Shown piece after piece: positions 46,253 through 61,782 of a DNA stretch of 64,000 bases. The position numbers were made by a program, and so were the translations under genes. The stretch covers positions 1,302,001-1,366,000 of the forward strand of contig CP143429.1 of assembly GCA_039636775.1 (NCBI GenBank), written 5' to 3'. The notes under the pieces are model-generated. The model saw only the letters and a list, made by a program, of their open reading frames with translations. It searched no databases and was not told the origin of the DNA. The first letter of the stretch is position 1. The number at the start of each line of letters is the position of its first letter. Origin of the DNA: Micrococcaceae bacterium Sec5.8 (GTDB taxonomy: Bacteria > Actinomycetota > Actinomycetes > Actinomycetales > Micrococcaceae).

Positions 46253-47218
46253 TCAGGGAACCAGGAGGACTTTTCCAGTGGTGCGCCGCTGCTCCAGGTC
46301 ATCATGCGCCTGGGCGGCTTCGGCAAGGTCGTAGCGGGCGCCGACCCGGACCTTGAGGGACCCGTCGGCAACCGAGGCGAAGAGCTCATCCGAACGCCAG
46401 CGGCGCTCCTTGGCGTCACGCAGGAAATGCACGATCGTCGGCCGCGTCAGGTACAGCGAGCCGCTGGCGTTGAGCCGCTGCGGATCGAAGGGGGGCACCG
46501 GACCGGACGCGGCGCCGAAGAGAACAAGGGTCCCGCGGATGCGAAGGGAGGCCAGGGACCCGTCAAAGGTGTCCTTCCCGACGCCGTCGTACACCACATG
46601 CGCGCCGGCGCCGCCGGTCAGCTCGCGGACCCTGACGGCGAAGCCCTCGTAGCGCAGCACATGGTCAGCGCCGGCTTCCCGGGCCAGCGACTCCTTCTCG
46701 TCGGTAGAGACGGTGGTGATGACGTGGGCACCCCGGGCTTTGAGCAGCTGGATCAGCAGGAGTCCGACGCCGCCCGCTCCGGCATGCAGCAGGACCGTGT
46801 GGCCCGGCTCCACTTTGAACGAGGAGTTGATCAGGTAGTGCGCAGTAATGCCCTGCAGCGGCAGAGCCGCGGCCGTGAAGTCGTCCACACCGGCGGGGAC
46901 CGGCAGCGCCTTGTCCTCATCGATCAGGGTGTAACCGGCGTAGCAGTTGGCGCCTTCGGCCGTGGCCACCCGGTCACCGGATGAAAAACCGGTCACTCCG
47001 GCGCCGATCTCCGCCACAGTTCCGGAGGCCTCGGAGCCTGGGGTGAAGGGGTAACCCACCTTGTAGCTGCCGCTGCGTTTGTAGGTGTCGATAAAGTTCA
47101 CGCCGATGGCGGCAACCTTCACCAGCAGCTGGCCGGGTCCCGGGACCGGGCGCTCCACCTCCGACAGCTCAAGGACCCGGGGGCCGCCGGATTCGCGGGC
47201 GACGATTGCATGCATCAT
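46253..47218 (-). CDS. NADPH:quinone reductase-like zinc-independent MDR oxidoreductase
   Basis: The 321-residue protein has the quinone oxidoreductase signature GIHCGDWLL-like N-domain (AAIGVNFIDTYKRSGSYK). The nucleotide-binding stretch is HAGAGGVGLLLIQLLKARGA. It lacks the structural zinc cysteines, as expected of the zeta-crystallin/QOR branch. It probably reduces quinones or enones with NADPH. AAGGAG lies upstream of ATGATG, so the start could be 47218 or 47215. The 157 nt between this gene and the synthetase hold its promoter region and nothing else I recognise. Confidence 0.88.
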   Translation of the reverse strand: MMHAIVARESGGPRVLELSEVERPVPGPGQLLVKVAAIGVNFIDTYKRSGSYKVGYPFTPGSEASGTVAEIGAGVTGFSSGDRVATAEGANCYAGYTLIDEDKALPVPAGVDDFTAAALPLQGITAHYLINSSFKVEPGHTVLLHAGAGGVGLLLIQLLKARGAHVITTVSTDEKESLAREAGADHVLRYEGFAVRVRELTGGAGAHVVYDGVGKDTFDGSLASLRIRGTLVLFGAASGPVPPFDPQRLNASGSLYLTRPTIVHFLRDAKERRWRSDELFASVADGSLKVRVGARYDLAEAAQAHDDLEQRRTTGKVLLVP

Positions 47219-47315
47219 GTGACTCCTTGCTGGGCTGGGATCCCTCGGCGCGGATTCCGGGCCGCAAATACCGGCCCTCATCCTGTCCCCATCCTAAGGA
47301 CACCGGCACCAACGA

Positions 47316-47348
47316 CGAAGTGACGGCCGCTATCCGGCCGTCACTTCG
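47316..47348. terminator. Perfect 14-bp inverted repeat between desaturase and QOR genes
   Basis: CGAAGTGACGGCCG pairs with CGGCCGTCACTTCG around a 5-nt loop (ctatc). It lies after the desaturase stop on the minus strand. No T-run follows, so Rho-independent action is uncertain. Confidence 0.6.
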
Positions 47349-47404
47349 GGTCGAACTGGAAGATCACGTCAATTATTTTCGCGTCCGCGGAGGCGGGTAG
47401 CTAC

Positions 47405-50914
<3,510 letters not shown>

Positions 50915-50923
50915 GGAACGCCA

Positions 50924-51880
50924 GTGCACACCGAGACCCGCGAAACCACGTCCATGTCCGACGCCCAGGACAAAGCCGGCACCCTGATCGAGGCATTGCC
51001 GTGGATCCAGCGCTTCGCCGGGACCACGATGGTGATCAAGTACGGCGGCAACGCCATGGTCAACGACGGGCTCCGCCGCGCCTTCGCGGAGGACGTCGTC
51101 TTTCTGCACCACGTCGGGATCCACCCCGTGGTGGTCCATGGAGGCGGCCCGCAAATCAACGCCATGCTCAGCCGGCTCGGGATCGAATCAGAATTTAAAG
51201 GGGGATTGCGGGTCACCACCCCGGAGGCCATGGACGTGGTCCGCATGGTCCTCACCGGCCAGGTGGGCCGGGAACTTGTCGGCCTGATCAACTCGCACGG
51301 CCCGTACGCTGTGGGCATGTCCGGTGAAGACGGCGGCCTGCTCCGCGCCGTCCGCACCGGCACCGTGGTCGACGGCGAAGAGGTGGACCTGGGCCAGGTC
51401 GGTGAGGTCATCGGGGTAAACCCCGAGGGAATCCTGGACATTATTGCAGCCGGCCGTATCCCGGTGATTTCGACAGTTGCGCCGGAGATCTTCGACGACG
51501 GAACTGGCGACCCGGGCGCAAAGCAGGCACAGACCACTGGCCAGGTCCTGAACGTCAACGCGGACACCGCCGCCGCCGCCCTCGCCGAAGCTCTGGGCGC
51601 CTCCAAACTCGTGATCCTTACCGATGTCGAGGGCCTCTTCGCCAATTGGCCGGACCGCACCTCCCTGATTTCCTCGCTCACCGCGACGGAGTTGCGCGAG
51701 CTGCTGCCGCGCCTGGAGTCCGGCATGATCCCGAAAATGGAGGCCTGCCTCACAGCCGTCGAAGGCGGCGTCGAACGGGCGCACATCGTCGATGGCAGGC
51801 TGCCGCACTCGATGCTCCTGGAGACCTTTACGACGGCGGGCATCGGCACCCAGGTCGTCCCGGACGAGGAAAACTCATGA
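50924..51880 (+). CDS. argB: Acetylglutamate kinase
   Basis: Phosphorylates N-acetylglutamate; usually the arginine-inhibited step in cyclic pathways. The 318 aa protein has the Gly-rich [11 protein letters not shown] and [14 protein letters not shown] loops, and the ADP-binding [14 protein letters not shown]. The GTG start at 50924 lies 9 nt after argJ; an in-frame ATG at 50954 is an alternative. The N-terminal helix preceding the kinase core matches the arginine-sensitive, hexameric class, so feedback inhibition is likely. Confidence 0.95.
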   Translation: MHTETRETTSMSDAQDKAGTLIEALPWIQRFAGTTMVIKYGGNAMVNDGLRRAFAEDVVFLHHVGIHPVVVHGGGPQINAMLSRLGIESEFKGGLRVTTPEAMDVVRMVLTGQVGRELVGLINSHGPYAVGMSGEDGGLLRAVRTGTVVDGEEVDLGQVGEVIGVNPEGILDIIAAGRIPVISTVAPEIFDDGTGDPGAKQAQTTGQVLNVNADTAAAALAEALGASKLVILTDVEGLFANWPDRTSLISSLTATELRELLPRLESGMIPKMEACLTAVEGGVERAHIVDGRLPHSMLLETFTTAGIGTQVVPDEENS

Positions 51881-53151
51881 ACCAACTCGACATATCCCCC
51901 GAACTCGGCGAAATCGTCGGAACTGCCGGTCCCGGCAGCGGAGCCGACTGGCTGGCCCGCTACTCCACCTCACTGCTGGGCGTCTTCGGCACCCCGCAGC
52001 GCGTCCTGGTGCGCGGTGCCGGCTGCCTCGTCTGGGACGCGGACGGTAAGGAATACCTGGACCTGCTCGGCGGGATCGCGGTCAACGCCCTGGGCCACGC
52101 CCACCCGTTCGTCACCTCGGTTGTCGCCAGTCAGCTCGCCACCCTGGGGCACGTCTCCAACTTCTTCACCAGCCCCACCCAGATTGCGCTGGCCGAGAAG
52201 CTGCTGGAGATCACCGGGGCTCCAGCCGGGTCCAAGGTATTCTTCGCCAACTCCGGCACCGAGGCCGTCGAAGCCGCCTTCAAGCTGGCGCGGCGCAACG
52301 GTGGCATCGGCGATCCTGACGCGGAAGCCAAGCCGCGCACAAAAATCATCGCCATCGAAGGCGCCTTCCACGGCCGGACCATGGGTGCCCTGGCGCTCAC
52401 CGCCAAAGAGGCCTACCGGGCGCCGTTCGCTCCGCTGCCCGGCGGCGTCGTGCACGTCCCTTTCGGGGACATCGACGCGCTCCGGGCCGCGGTGGATGAG
52501 ACCACCGCAGCCGTCTTCCTTGAACCCATCCAGGGCGAGGCCGGCGTCCGGCCGCTGCCTGCCGGCTACCTGGCGGCCGCGCGGCAGGCCACCCGCGCCG
52601 CCGGCGCCCTGCTGATCCTGGATGAAGTCCAAACCGGGATCGGCCGCACCGGAAAGTGGCTCGCCAGCGCGGACGCCGGGATTGTGCCCGACGCCGTCAC
52701 CCTCGCCAAGGGCCTCGGCGGCGGATTCCCGATCGGCGCTCTGGTCACCTTTGGCCCGGAGACGTCCGCACTGTTGACCGCCGGCCAGCACGGGACGACG
52801 TTCGGCGGCAACCCGGTGGCTACGGCGGCGGCACTGGCCACCCTGCACGTGCTCGGGACCCAGCATGTGCTGGAGCACGTCAGAGACGTGGGGGAGCACC
52901 TGCGGGCAGGCCTCACCGCCATCGAGGGCGTCACCGAGGTCCGCGGCGAAGGGCTCCTGATCGGATTCGACCTCGACGCCGACGTCGCCCCCGCCGTGGT
53001 GGCCGCGGGACTCGACGCCGGCTTCATCGTGAACAGCCCCGGCCCGCGCACCATCCGCCTCGCGCCTCCCCTGATCCTCACCACCGGGCAGGCCGACCGC
53101 TTCCTTGCGGCCCTGCCCGCCCTCCTCCGGACCGCAAAGGACGCCCAGTGA
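51877..53151 (+). CDS. argD: Acetylornithine aminotransferase
   Basis: PLP-dependent class III aminotransferase that makes N-acetylornithine (also able to act in lysine synthesis). The 424 aa protein has [36 protein letters not shown] and the PLP lysine in [17 protein letters not shown]. The start [10 protein letters not shown] overlaps argB by 4 nt. The frame extends upstream but the extra residues are not protein-like. Confidence 0.95.
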   Translation: MNQLDISPELGEIVGTAGPGSGADWLARYSTSLLGVFGTPQRVLVRGAGCLVWDADGKEYLDLLGGIAVNALGHAHPFVTSVVASQLATLGHVSNFFTSPTQIALAEKLLEITGAPAGSKVFFANSGTEAVEAAFKLARRNGGIGDPDAEAKPRTKIIAIEGAFHGRTMGALALTAKEAYRAPFAPLPGGVVHVPFGDIDALRAAVDETTAAVFLEPIQGEAGVRPLPAGYLAAARQATRAAGALLILDEVQTGIGRTGKWLASADAGIVPDAVTLAKGLGGGFPIGALVTFGPETSALLTAGQHGTTFGGNPVATAAALATLHVLGTQHVLEHVRDVGEHLRAGLTAIEGVTEVRGEGLLIGFDLDADVAPAVVAAGLDAGFIVNSPGPRTIRLAPPLILTTGQADRFLAALPALLRTAKDAQ

Positions 53152-54191
53152 CCGCCCCTTCGACTGCAGCCGCACCCACCCGCCACTTCCTCAAGGACAC
53201 CGACCTCACCCCGGCCGAGCAGGCAGAGGTCCTGGATCTCGCCCTCCGGATGAAGGCCGCCCCGTACAGCATTCAGCCCTTCGCCGCAGCCGGGAGCGCA
53301 CGCAAGACCGTGGCCGTAATCTTCGACAAAACCTCCACCCGCACCCGCGTTTCCTTCGCCACCGGCATCGCGGACCTGGGCGGCAACGCCCTCATCATCA
53401 ACCCCGGCGAGGCCCAGATCGGGCACAAGGAATCAGTCGAGGACACCGCGAGAGTCCTCGAACGCATGGTGTCCACCATTGTCTGGCGCACCGGCGCCCA
53501 TGCCGGTCTGGTCGCCATGGCCGGGAATTCCCGCGTTCCCGTTATCAACGCCCTGTGCGATGACTACCACCCCTGCCAGCTCCTCGCGGACCTGCTGACC
53601 ATCAAAGAACACAAGGGCGGGCTGGCGGGACTCACCATGACCTACCTCGGCGACTCGGCCAACAACATGGCCAACTCCTACCTGTTGGCAGGCGTCACTG
53701 CGGGTATGCACGTCCGGATCGCCGGACCCGACGGCTACCTGCCGTCCCCGGAGATCATCGCGGCCGCCGAGGACCGGGCGGCGGAGACCGGAGGCTCGGT
53801 GCTCGTCACGGTGGACGCCGCCGAGGCGCTGCTCGGAGCCGACGTCGTGGCCACCGACACGTGGGTGTCCATGGGCCAGGAGGACGAGAAAGCGGCCCGG
53901 ATGCAGCTGTTCCGCGGCTACGCGGTGGATGAAGCGGCCATGAAGCTCGCGGCGCCGGACGCCGTCGTACTCCATTGCCTGCCCGCCTACCGCGGCTATG
54001 AGATCGCCGCCGGTGTGATTGACGGCCCGCAGTCCGTGGTGTGGGACGAGGCCGAGAACCGGCTGCACGCCCAGAAGGCGCTGATGGCGTGGCTGATGCA
54101 CCGCTCCGGCCTCGCCGTGGTCGATGGGCTGGCGCCGGTTGATGGGCTGGCGCCGGTTGATGGGCTGGCGCCGGCGGAGGGCCTCGGATAA
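53148..54191 (+). CDS. argF: Ornithine carbamoyltransferase with repeated C-terminal tail
   Basis: Makes citrulline from ornithine and carbamoyl phosphate. The 347 aa protein has the carbamoyl-phosphate motif [17 protein letters not shown]-like [14 protein letters not shown] and the C-terminal [10 protein letters not shown]. The GTG start overlaps argD by 4 nt. The final ~24 residues are [20 protein letters not shown], created by three copies of an 18-bp repeat after the normal end of the fold. Normal enzymes end near 310 residues. The tail is probably neutral. Confidence 0.95.
   Translation: MTAPSTAAAPTRHFLKDTDLTPAEQAEVLDLALRMKAAPYSIQPFAAAGSARKTVAVIFDKTSTRTRVSFATGIADLGGNALIINPGEAQIGHKESVEDTARVLERMVSTIVWRTGAHAGLVAMAGNSRVPVINALCDDYHPCQLLADLLTIKEHKGGLAGLTMTYLGDSANNMANSYLLAGVTAGMHVRIAGPDGYLPSPEIIAAAEDRAAETGGSVLVTVDAAEALLGADVVATDTWVSMGQEDEKAARMQLFRGYAVDEAAMKLAAPDAVVLHCLPAYRGYEIAAGVIDGPQSVVWDEAENRLHAQKALMAWLMHRSGLAVVDGLAPVDGLAPVDGLAPAEGLG
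54123..54176 (+). repeat. Tandem 18-bp repeat (3 copies) at the 3' end of argF
   Basis: GATGGGCTGGCGCCGGTT occurs at 54123 and 54141, and a copy ending CGCCGGCG at 54159. In-frame, it encodes DGLAPV repeats. Confidence 0.9.
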
Positions 54192-54721
54192 TGTCCGTCC
54201 AGCCAGCTTCGCCGGGGGCCAGCCCGGCCACGAAGACGGCCCGGCAGGCGCGCATCACCGCGATCCTCACCGGCGAGTCCGTCCGCTCCCAGGCGGAACT
54301 CGCGGCGCTGCTCGCGGACGACGGCGTGCAGGTCACCCAGGCCACACTGTCCCGCGACCTCGTGGAGCTCGGCGCTGTCCGGGTCCGCGGCAAGGAAGGC
54401 GTCCTCGTCTACGCGGTACCGGGAGAGGGCGGGGAACGCGCCGCCCGGAGCGGCGTCACCCAGGAAATCCTCGACGCGCGGCTGGCCCGGCTCTGCGGGG
54501 AACTGCTGGTCACGGCCGAGGCATCAGCGAACATCGCGGTGCTCCGGACTCCGCCGGGCGCGGCCAACTTCCTGGCCCTCGCCATTGACCACTCCGTCAT
54601 GCCGTCCGTTCTGGGCACCATCGCGGGGGACGACACCGTGCTGCTGGTCAGCCGGGACGCCCTGGGCGGCGCGGCCCTGGCTGCGCGGTTCCTGCAGCTG
54701 GCTGAGGAAGCCGGCCAATGA
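54191..54721 (+). CDS. argR: Arginine repressor ArgR
   Basis: Represses arginine biosynthetic genes with arginine as co-repressor. The 176 aa protein has an N-terminal winged helix ([20 protein letters not shown] then [20 protein letters not shown]). The C-terminal hexamerisation/arginine-binding domain shows [15 protein letters not shown]. The ATG shares its A with the argF stop (TAATG). It lies within the operon it is expected to control, giving direct feedback through the sites before argC. Confidence 0.95.
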   Translation: MSVQPASPGASPATKTARQARITAILTGESVRSQAELAALLADDGVQVTQATLSRDLVELGAVRVRGKEGVLVYAVPGEGGERAARSGVTQEILDARLARLCGELLVTAEASANIAVLRTPPGAANFLALAIDHSVMPSVLGTIAGDDTVLLVSRDALGGAALAARFLQLAEEAGQ

Positions 54722-54770
54722 TTTTTCATCACACACCTAAGATTTCCCAAACAACTAAGGAGCAATTGAA

Positions 54771-57465
<2,695 letters not shown>

Positions 57466-57502
57466 CTTCCGCCGCATCAGGGGCCATGCCCCACGCACCC
57501 CA

Positions 57503-57557
57503 CGAGTTGGCACTTCGCGACATTGTTTTTCGGACACTGCCGCCAAGTGCCAACTCG
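57503..57557. repeat. Perfect 13-bp inverted repeat with 29-nt loop after argH
   Basis: CGAGTTGGCACTT (57503-57515) and AAGTGCCAACTCG (57545-57557) are exact inverted copies. The loop contains TGTTTTTCGG. It could terminate argH, but the long conserved-looking loop is unlike a plain terminator and suggests a REP-like dispersed element. Confidence 0.75.
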
Positions 57558-57564
57558 CGGCGCT

Positions 57565-57570
57565 TAAGGT
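57565..57570 (+). promoter_or_regulatory. -10 hexamer TAAGGT of the leaderless PdxH-like gene
   Basis: TAAGGT, then ggatgc (6 nt), then ATG at 57577. Confidence 0.5.
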
Positions 57571-57576
57571 GGATGC

Positions 57577-58104
57577 ATGAGTCAAACCTTCCGCCAGATG
57601 CTGCGCGCCCTGCCCGATTTCCCTGAACAGCTCCCGGACTTCGACCCGGCCACGGCCCCCGCGGACCCGGCGGTGCTGTTCCGGCAATGGCTCATCGAGG
57701 CCCTGGACGCGGGCGTGGCCCAACCCAACGCCTGCAGTCTGGCCACCGCGGATGGGCTCGGTCAGCCGTCCTCCCGGATGCTGATCCTTAAGGACATCGA
57801 CGACGACGGCTGGCACTTCGCCACGTCCCGGGCCTCACGCAAGGGCCGGGAGCTAGCGGCGAATCCGCAGGCCGCGCTGAACTTCTACTGGCAAGAGCAG
57901 GGCCGGCAGGTCCGCGTCGCCGGCAGCGTTGTGGAGTTGTCCACTGCTGCGTCCGCGGACGACTGGCACGCCCGGCCCGGCGCCGACGGCAGCGACAACC
58001 CGGACTGGCAGTTGTACGCCGTTCAGCCGCGCGAAATTGAGTTCTGGCAGGCCCGGCACGACCGCCGGCATCTGCGCCACCGCTACGGCGCGGCGGCCTC
58101 TTAG
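57577..58104 (+). CDS. Pyridoxamine 5'-phosphate oxidase family protein (short PdxH-like)
   Basis: The 175 aa protein has the PNPOx core: SLATADGLGQPSSRMLILKD, WHFATSRASRKGRELAANP and ALNFYWQEQGRQVRVAGSV. The C-terminal REIEFWQARHDRRHLRHRY resembles the PdxH active-site end. Normal PdxH is about 215-230 aa. The stretch between the VAGSV strand and WQLYAVQP is shortened, missing the usual YF..RP..S....W.S..S segment. It may still oxidise PNP/PMP, or be a related F420/FMN enzyme, so I give no gene symbol. Confidence 0.82.
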   Translation: MSQTFRQMLRALPDFPEQLPDFDPATAPADPAVLFRQWLIEALDAGVAQPNACSLATADGLGQPSSRMLILKDIDDDGWHFATSRASRKGRELAANPQAALNFYWQEQGRQVRVAGSVVELSTAASADDWHARPGADGSDNPDWQLYAVQPREIEFWQARHDRRHLRHRYGAAAS

Positions 58105-58133
58105 TTAATCCGGATTCATCGAGAACGCTCGGT

Positions 58134-58139
58134 TAGGAT
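58134..58139 (+). promoter_or_regulatory. -10 hexamer TAGGAT of the leaderless MDMPI gene
   Basis: TAGGAT, then 7 nt, then ATG at 58147. It favours that ATG over the one at 58138, which overlaps the hexamer. Confidence 0.5.
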
Positions 58140-58146
58140 GTTCGCC

Positions 58147-58887
58147 ATGACTCCAATCACTCCGGAACAACTGCTGGACGAACTCCGCCGCGCCGCCGGC
58201 GCAGTGACGGACATTATCGCCGGACTGGCCGAGGACGACGTCAAGTCGCCCTCGGACCTGCCGGGCTGGACCCGCGGCCACGTTTTGGCCCACGTCAACG
58301 GAATCGCCACCGCGATGGCGCGCCAGGTGGAATTCGCGTCCCGCGGAGACTCCGTCGAGCTTTATGACGGCGGTTTCGAGGGCCGGACCCGGGCCATCGA
58401 GATGGCGGCCGGCCACAGCCTCGCGGAACACCGGGCCGACGTGGAGGCGGCCCTGAGCCGTGCCCTGCAGGCCTTTGGTGCGCTGGACGGCGCAGGCTGG
58501 CAGGCGCCGATCAGCTTCCGCGGGGGAGCCGCGTTCGACGGCGGGCTGGCCCTCTGGCGCGAGCTCACCATCCACGCCACCGACCTCGGTACCGGCCGCG
58601 GCCCGGAAACCTGGAGCCGGCCGTTCTGCGAGCACCTGTTCGACTTCCTGGCTGCGCGCGTTCCGGACGGGCAGCGGTTTGTCCTGCAGCCGCTCGGCCT
58701 GCCGGCCGTGGCCCTCGGCGCCGCCGGAGGCCGGTCGACGGCCATCAACGGAATGCTGACCGACATTGCAGCCTGGCTCGCGGGACGGACGCCGACGCTG
58801 GGCAGCCTGCGGGCCACAGCGGCGGCCGACGGCGTCGACCTCCCTGCGCTGCTGCCCTGGCCGGCGGGGGTGCCCGTCACCCGCTGA
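58147..58887 (+). CDS. Maleylpyruvate isomerase-family mycothiol-dependent enzyme (DinB-like)
   Basis: The 246-residue protein has the MDMPI N-terminal four-helix metal domain. The first metal-His segment is LPGWTRGHVLAHVNGIATAM, and a second His is in LWRELTIHATDLGTG. The family uses mycothiol, the actinobacterial thiol, for isomerase or transferase reactions; most members have unknown substrates. The start at 58147 is chosen from the -10 spacing; the frame also allows ATG at 58138 three codons earlier. Confidence 0.82.
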   Translation: MTPITPEQLLDELRRAAGAVTDIIAGLAEDDVKSPSDLPGWTRGHVLAHVNGIATAMARQVEFASRGDSVELYDGGFEGRTRAIEMAAGHSLAEHRADVEAALSRALQAFGALDGAGWQAPISFRGGAAFDGGLALWRELTIHATDLGTGRGPETWSRPFCEHLFDFLAARVPDGQRFVLQPLGLPAVALGAAGGRSTAINGMLTDIAAWLAGRTPTLGSLRATAAADGVDLPALLPWPAGVPVTR

Positions 58888-58938
58888 ACGGTTCCCGGAG
58901 TGAGGCGCCGCGCCCAGGTGCGACACGGGCGCGGGCGC

Positions 58939-59460
58939 TTAGCCCGGCGCTGACGGGAGAAGTGCCTGCTGCCGTTCACGGGCCAGCAGGCTCTCCTTGA
59001 TGGCCAGCCCCCAGCGGAAGCCGCCCAGGCTGCCGTCGGAGCGGATGACCCGATGGCAGGGTACGAACAGCGCCGCAGCGTTGAAGGCGCAGGCGCTGGC
59101 CGCTGCCCGGACGGCTTTGACGTTGCCGGACAGCTCCGCATACTCGGTGTACGTCACAGGATGTCCCGGCGCGACGGTGCGGAGCATATCCCAGGCGTGG
59201 CCGCGGAACGGACCGGACTTCTGCAGCACTGGAACCTGCATTGCAGGTGCCGGATTGCCGGCATAAAACTCCGCCACGGCTTCCGAGACGGCGCCCAGCC
59301 GGGGAACGGTTTCGTATTCGCCGGGCAGCAGGCCCGGGTGGATCTGCCCGGTCAGCTCACCGGGAACCGCGGTCCACCCGGAGGCAAGCACCACGCCGTC
59401 CCGGGCAATGATGGTGAAGGGTCCATCCGGGGTGGACATGGTCAACAACTGGGCTTTCAT
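58939..59460 (-). CDS. Methylated-DNA-[protein]-cysteine S-methyltransferase
   Basis: Suicide repair of O6-methylguanine. The 173 aa protein has the acceptor cysteine in [16 protein letters not shown] and the HTH-like [20 protein letters not shown] short N-terminal domain precedes it, as in Ogt. Start [11 protein letters not shown] overlaps the stop of the AdaA-AlkA gene by 4 nt (ATGA). Together with the next two genes it forms an alkylation-repair group. Confidence 0.93.
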   Translation of the reverse strand: MKAQLLTMSTPDGPFTIIARDGVVLASGWTAVPGELTGQIHPGLLPGEYETVPRLGAVSEAVAEFYAGNPAPAMQVPVLQKSGPFRGHAWDMLRTVAPGHPVTYTEYAELSGNVKAVRAAASACAFNAAALFVPCHRVIRSDGSLGGFRWGLAIKESLLARERQQALLPSAPG

Positions 59461-60986
59461 GGTGTCGCTTTCTTCGCAGGGGGTGTCGGTTTCCGCGCGG
59501 CGGCCTGGGCAGCGGCCGCCACGCGCCACAGGTGCATTGTGGCGTAGGAGCGCCAGGGGCTGAGCTCGCGGAAATCAGGACTCGAGCCGGCACCGGGGGA
59601 CTCCGGCACGCGCCCAGGGCCTGTGGCCAGGGCGCGGATGCCGTTACGCACCGCGGCGTCGTTGGCCAGGAACACGTCGGGGGCGCCGATGACGCGCATC
59701 GCCACATAGCCCACTGTCCAGGGCCCGACGCCGGCAAGCGGCAGCAGTTTGGACTCCAGCCCTGGCAGGTCATCGCCGTAGCCGAAGTCGAGCGCACCCG
59801 AGGCCATTGCGGCTGCCGCCCCCCGGATCGCGTCAATACGGCGTTGCGGGCCCCGGATCAGTTCGAAACCGCCGGCGGCGATCTGCCCGGCTGTGGGGAA
59901 CAGCCGGTGCAAGGTTCCGGAGGGAACCAGACACCCGCCCCCGGCGGCAGAGAGCCGCACGAGAGCGGTCCGGGCTGCGGCCACCGTGATCTGCTGACCG
60001 ATCATGGCCCGGATCAACAGCTCCTGGGGGTCGACGGCACCCGGCAGCCGGATGCCCGGACTGGCCGCCACGATGGCTGCCAGCCGGGAGTCACCTCCCA
60101 GTGCGCTGTCGATGGCGACCGGATCGGCGTCGAGGTCCAGCAGCCTCCGGACCCGGCTGAGCAGGGATGGCAGGTCCCGGAGGTCAACGGCGCCGATGGT
60201 CAGCACCAGCGGACGGCCCGCTGCGACGGCGTCGTAGTCCACCCGGAACCGGGCGTCACCGTGGGCCAGGCGCAGCGTCCGGGCGTAGAAAGTGGGCGAG
60301 CCTTCCTCGATGCCGGGGATGGCGCGGACCGCCAGGAAACCGAAGACCCCCGGGTCGAACGGCTCGCGGTAGGGCAGGTTCAGCGTCAGGGCAGTGGACT
60401 CCCCGGCGGTTCCGGCGGGGAGGCGGTGGTGCCGGGCAGTGGCCCTCAGCGCCGAGGGCGTCATGGCGAAGACCCCGCCAATGGTCTCGTTGAACTGCCG
60501 GACGCTGTTGAAGCCGGCCGCGAAGGCAATGTCCGCGACTTTCATTGCCGTGGAGACAAGCAGGGTGCGCGCGGTCTGGGCCCGGCTGGCCCGCGCCAGG
60601 GAGAGGGGCCCGGCGCCGAGCTCGTGGCTGAGGATCCGGTTGAGCTGGCGGGAGGAGTAACCGAGGCTGGCCGCGAGCCCTTCCACGCCGTCGCGGTTGA
60701 TCACCCCGTCGTTGATCAACCGCATGGCACGGCCGGCGACGTCGGAGCGGAGGTTCCAGGCGGGGGTGCCGGGAACAGCCTCGGGCAGGCAGCGCTTGCA
60801 GGCCCGGTAGCCGGCGTCGTGCGCGGCGGCGGACGTCTCGTAAAAGGTGACGTTCCCCGGTTTGGGGGTCCGCGCCGGGCAGGACGGCCGGCAATAGATG
60901 CCTGTGGTGCGGACCGCGGTGTAGAACTGCCCGTCGAACCGGGTGTCCCGGGCATCGATGGCCCGGTAGCGCTGCCAGAAGTCCAT
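59457..60986 (-). CDS. AdaA - AlkA fusion: methyl-sensing transcription factor and 3-methyladenine glycosylase
   Basis: The 509-residue protein combines three parts. The first is an Ada N-terminal zinc domain with Cys32, Cys36, Cys63 and Cys66 ([16 protein letters not shown]); one Cys accepts methyl from phosphotriesters. The second is an AraC-type HTH (about 90-180; [36 protein letters not shown]). The third is an AlkA domain with the HhH-GPD motif [18 protein letters not shown] and the catalytic Asp in [11 protein letters not shown]. It likely senses damage, activates the operon and excises alkylated bases. An upstream CAGGAT hexamer 6 nt before the ATG hints at a leaderless mRNA. Confidence 0.9.
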   Translation of the reverse strand: MDFWQRYRAIDARDTRFDGQFYTAVRTTGIYCRPSCPARTPKPGNVTFYETSAAAHDAGYRACKRCLPEAVPGTPAWNLRSDVAGRAMRLINDGVINRDGVEGLAASLGYSSRQLNRILSHELGAGPLSLARASRAQTARTLLVSTAMKVADIAFAAGFNSVRQFNETIGGVFAMTPSALRATARHHRLPAGTAGESTALTLNLPYREPFDPGVFGFLAVRAIPGIEEGSPTFYARTLRLAHGDARFRVDYDAVAAGRPLVLTIGAVDLRDLPSLLSRVRRLLDLDADPVAIDSALGGDSRLAAIVAASPGIRLPGAVDPQELLIRAMIGQQITVAAARTALVRLSAAGGGCLVPSGTLHRLFPTAGQIAAGGFELIRGPQRRIDAIRGAAAAMASGALDFGYGDDLPGLESKLLPLAGVGPWTVGYVAMRVIGAPDVFLANDAAVRNGIRALATGPGRVPESPGAGSSPDFRELSPWRSYATMHLWRVAAAAQAAARKPTPPAKKATP

Positions 60987-61065
60987 GCGTCCATCCTGCC
61001 AGCTTCCCGGCACCGCTGCTAGCGGGAATCGGACATGGCCGTGGAGGGGGATTAGGGGCTTTTGT

Positions 61066-61071
61066 TAAAGT
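61066..61071 (+). promoter_or_regulatory. -10 hexamer TAAAGT of leaderless mpg
   Basis: TAAAGT, then cggagc (6 nt), then the ATG at 61078. Confidence 0.5.
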
Positions 61072-61077
61072 CGGAGC

Positions 61078-61722
61078 ATGATCATTCCGCCGCCCGGCAG
61101 CGCAGATCTCCGGACGTTTCTCTCCGCGGACGCCCGGCAAGTGGCTCCGTTGCTGCTCGGCGCGGTGCTGACGCACCAAGGGCATGATGGCCCGGTGTCG
61201 GTGCGGATCACGGAAGTGGAGGCTTACCTGGGCCCGCACGACTCGCTGCACCCGGACCCGGGCTCGCACACATTCCGCGGAGCCACCGCGCGCAACGCCC
61301 CGATGTTCGGCACGGCCGGCCATCTGTATGTCTACTTCACGTATGGCATGCACCACTGCGCCAACATCGTGTGCGGGCCGGCAGGCGTGGCGTCCGCCGT
61401 GTTGTTGCGGGCAGGGGAAATCGTCGCAGGCGGTGACCTGGCGCTCACCCGCCGGCCGACGTCGAAGTCCGCCAAGGACCTGGCGAGCGGACCAGCCCGC
61501 CTTGCCACGGCGCTCGGCCTCACGACGGCGGACAGCGGCCGGGACGCGCTGGCGGCACCGTTCCGGCTGGAACTGCCGCCGGCCCGTGCTTCAGAGATCA
61601 GCGCCGGACCCCGCGTCGGAGTCTCCGGCGCCGGCGGCTCCGCCGACTACCCGTGGCGGTTTTGGCTCACCGGGGACCCCACCGTCTCCCGGTACAAGGC
61701 GGCGAAGATACGGTTGCCCTGA
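61078..61722 (+). CDS. DNA-3-methyladenine glycosylase, Mpg/AAG family
   Basis: Removes 3-methyladenine, hypoxanthine and ethenoadenine. The 214 aa protein has RITEVEAYLGPHDSLHPDPG with the catalytic Glu and the tyrosine-rich AGHLYVYFTYGMHHCANIVC. It is divergent from the AdaA-AlkA gene, about 90 nt away, so the region between can be read by AdaA. Mpg and AlkA are unrelated folds with overlapping activities; having both here points to a strong alkylation defence. Confidence 0.93.
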   Translation: MIIPPPGSADLRTFLSADARQVAPLLLGAVLTHQGHDGPVSVRITEVEAYLGPHDSLHPDPGSHTFRGATARNAPMFGTAGHLYVYFTYGMHHCANIVCGPAGVASAVLLRAGEIVAGGDLALTRRPTSKSAKDLASGPARLATALGLTTADSGRDALAAPFRLELPPARASEISAGPRVGVSGAGGSADYPWRFWLTGDPTVSRYKAAKIRLP

Positions 61723-61770
61723 CGCCGCGGACATTCGGGGCCCGGCAAAAAGCGGGCAGGCAGAACCCCG

Positions 61771-61776
61771 TAAGGT
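61771..61776 (+). promoter_or_regulatory. -10 hexamer TAAGGT of leaderless apt
   Basis: TAAGGT, then tgacgg (6 nt), then the GTG at 61783. A later ATG (61810) is a weaker alternative. Confidence 0.5.
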
Positions 61777-61782
61777 TGACGG

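Noticed and set aside
44212-46356. Plus-strand frame of 714 codons opposite the Pls/PosA synthetase
   Set aside because: Composition shadow of the GC-rich synthetase; residues are Arg/Gly/Pro rich without domains.
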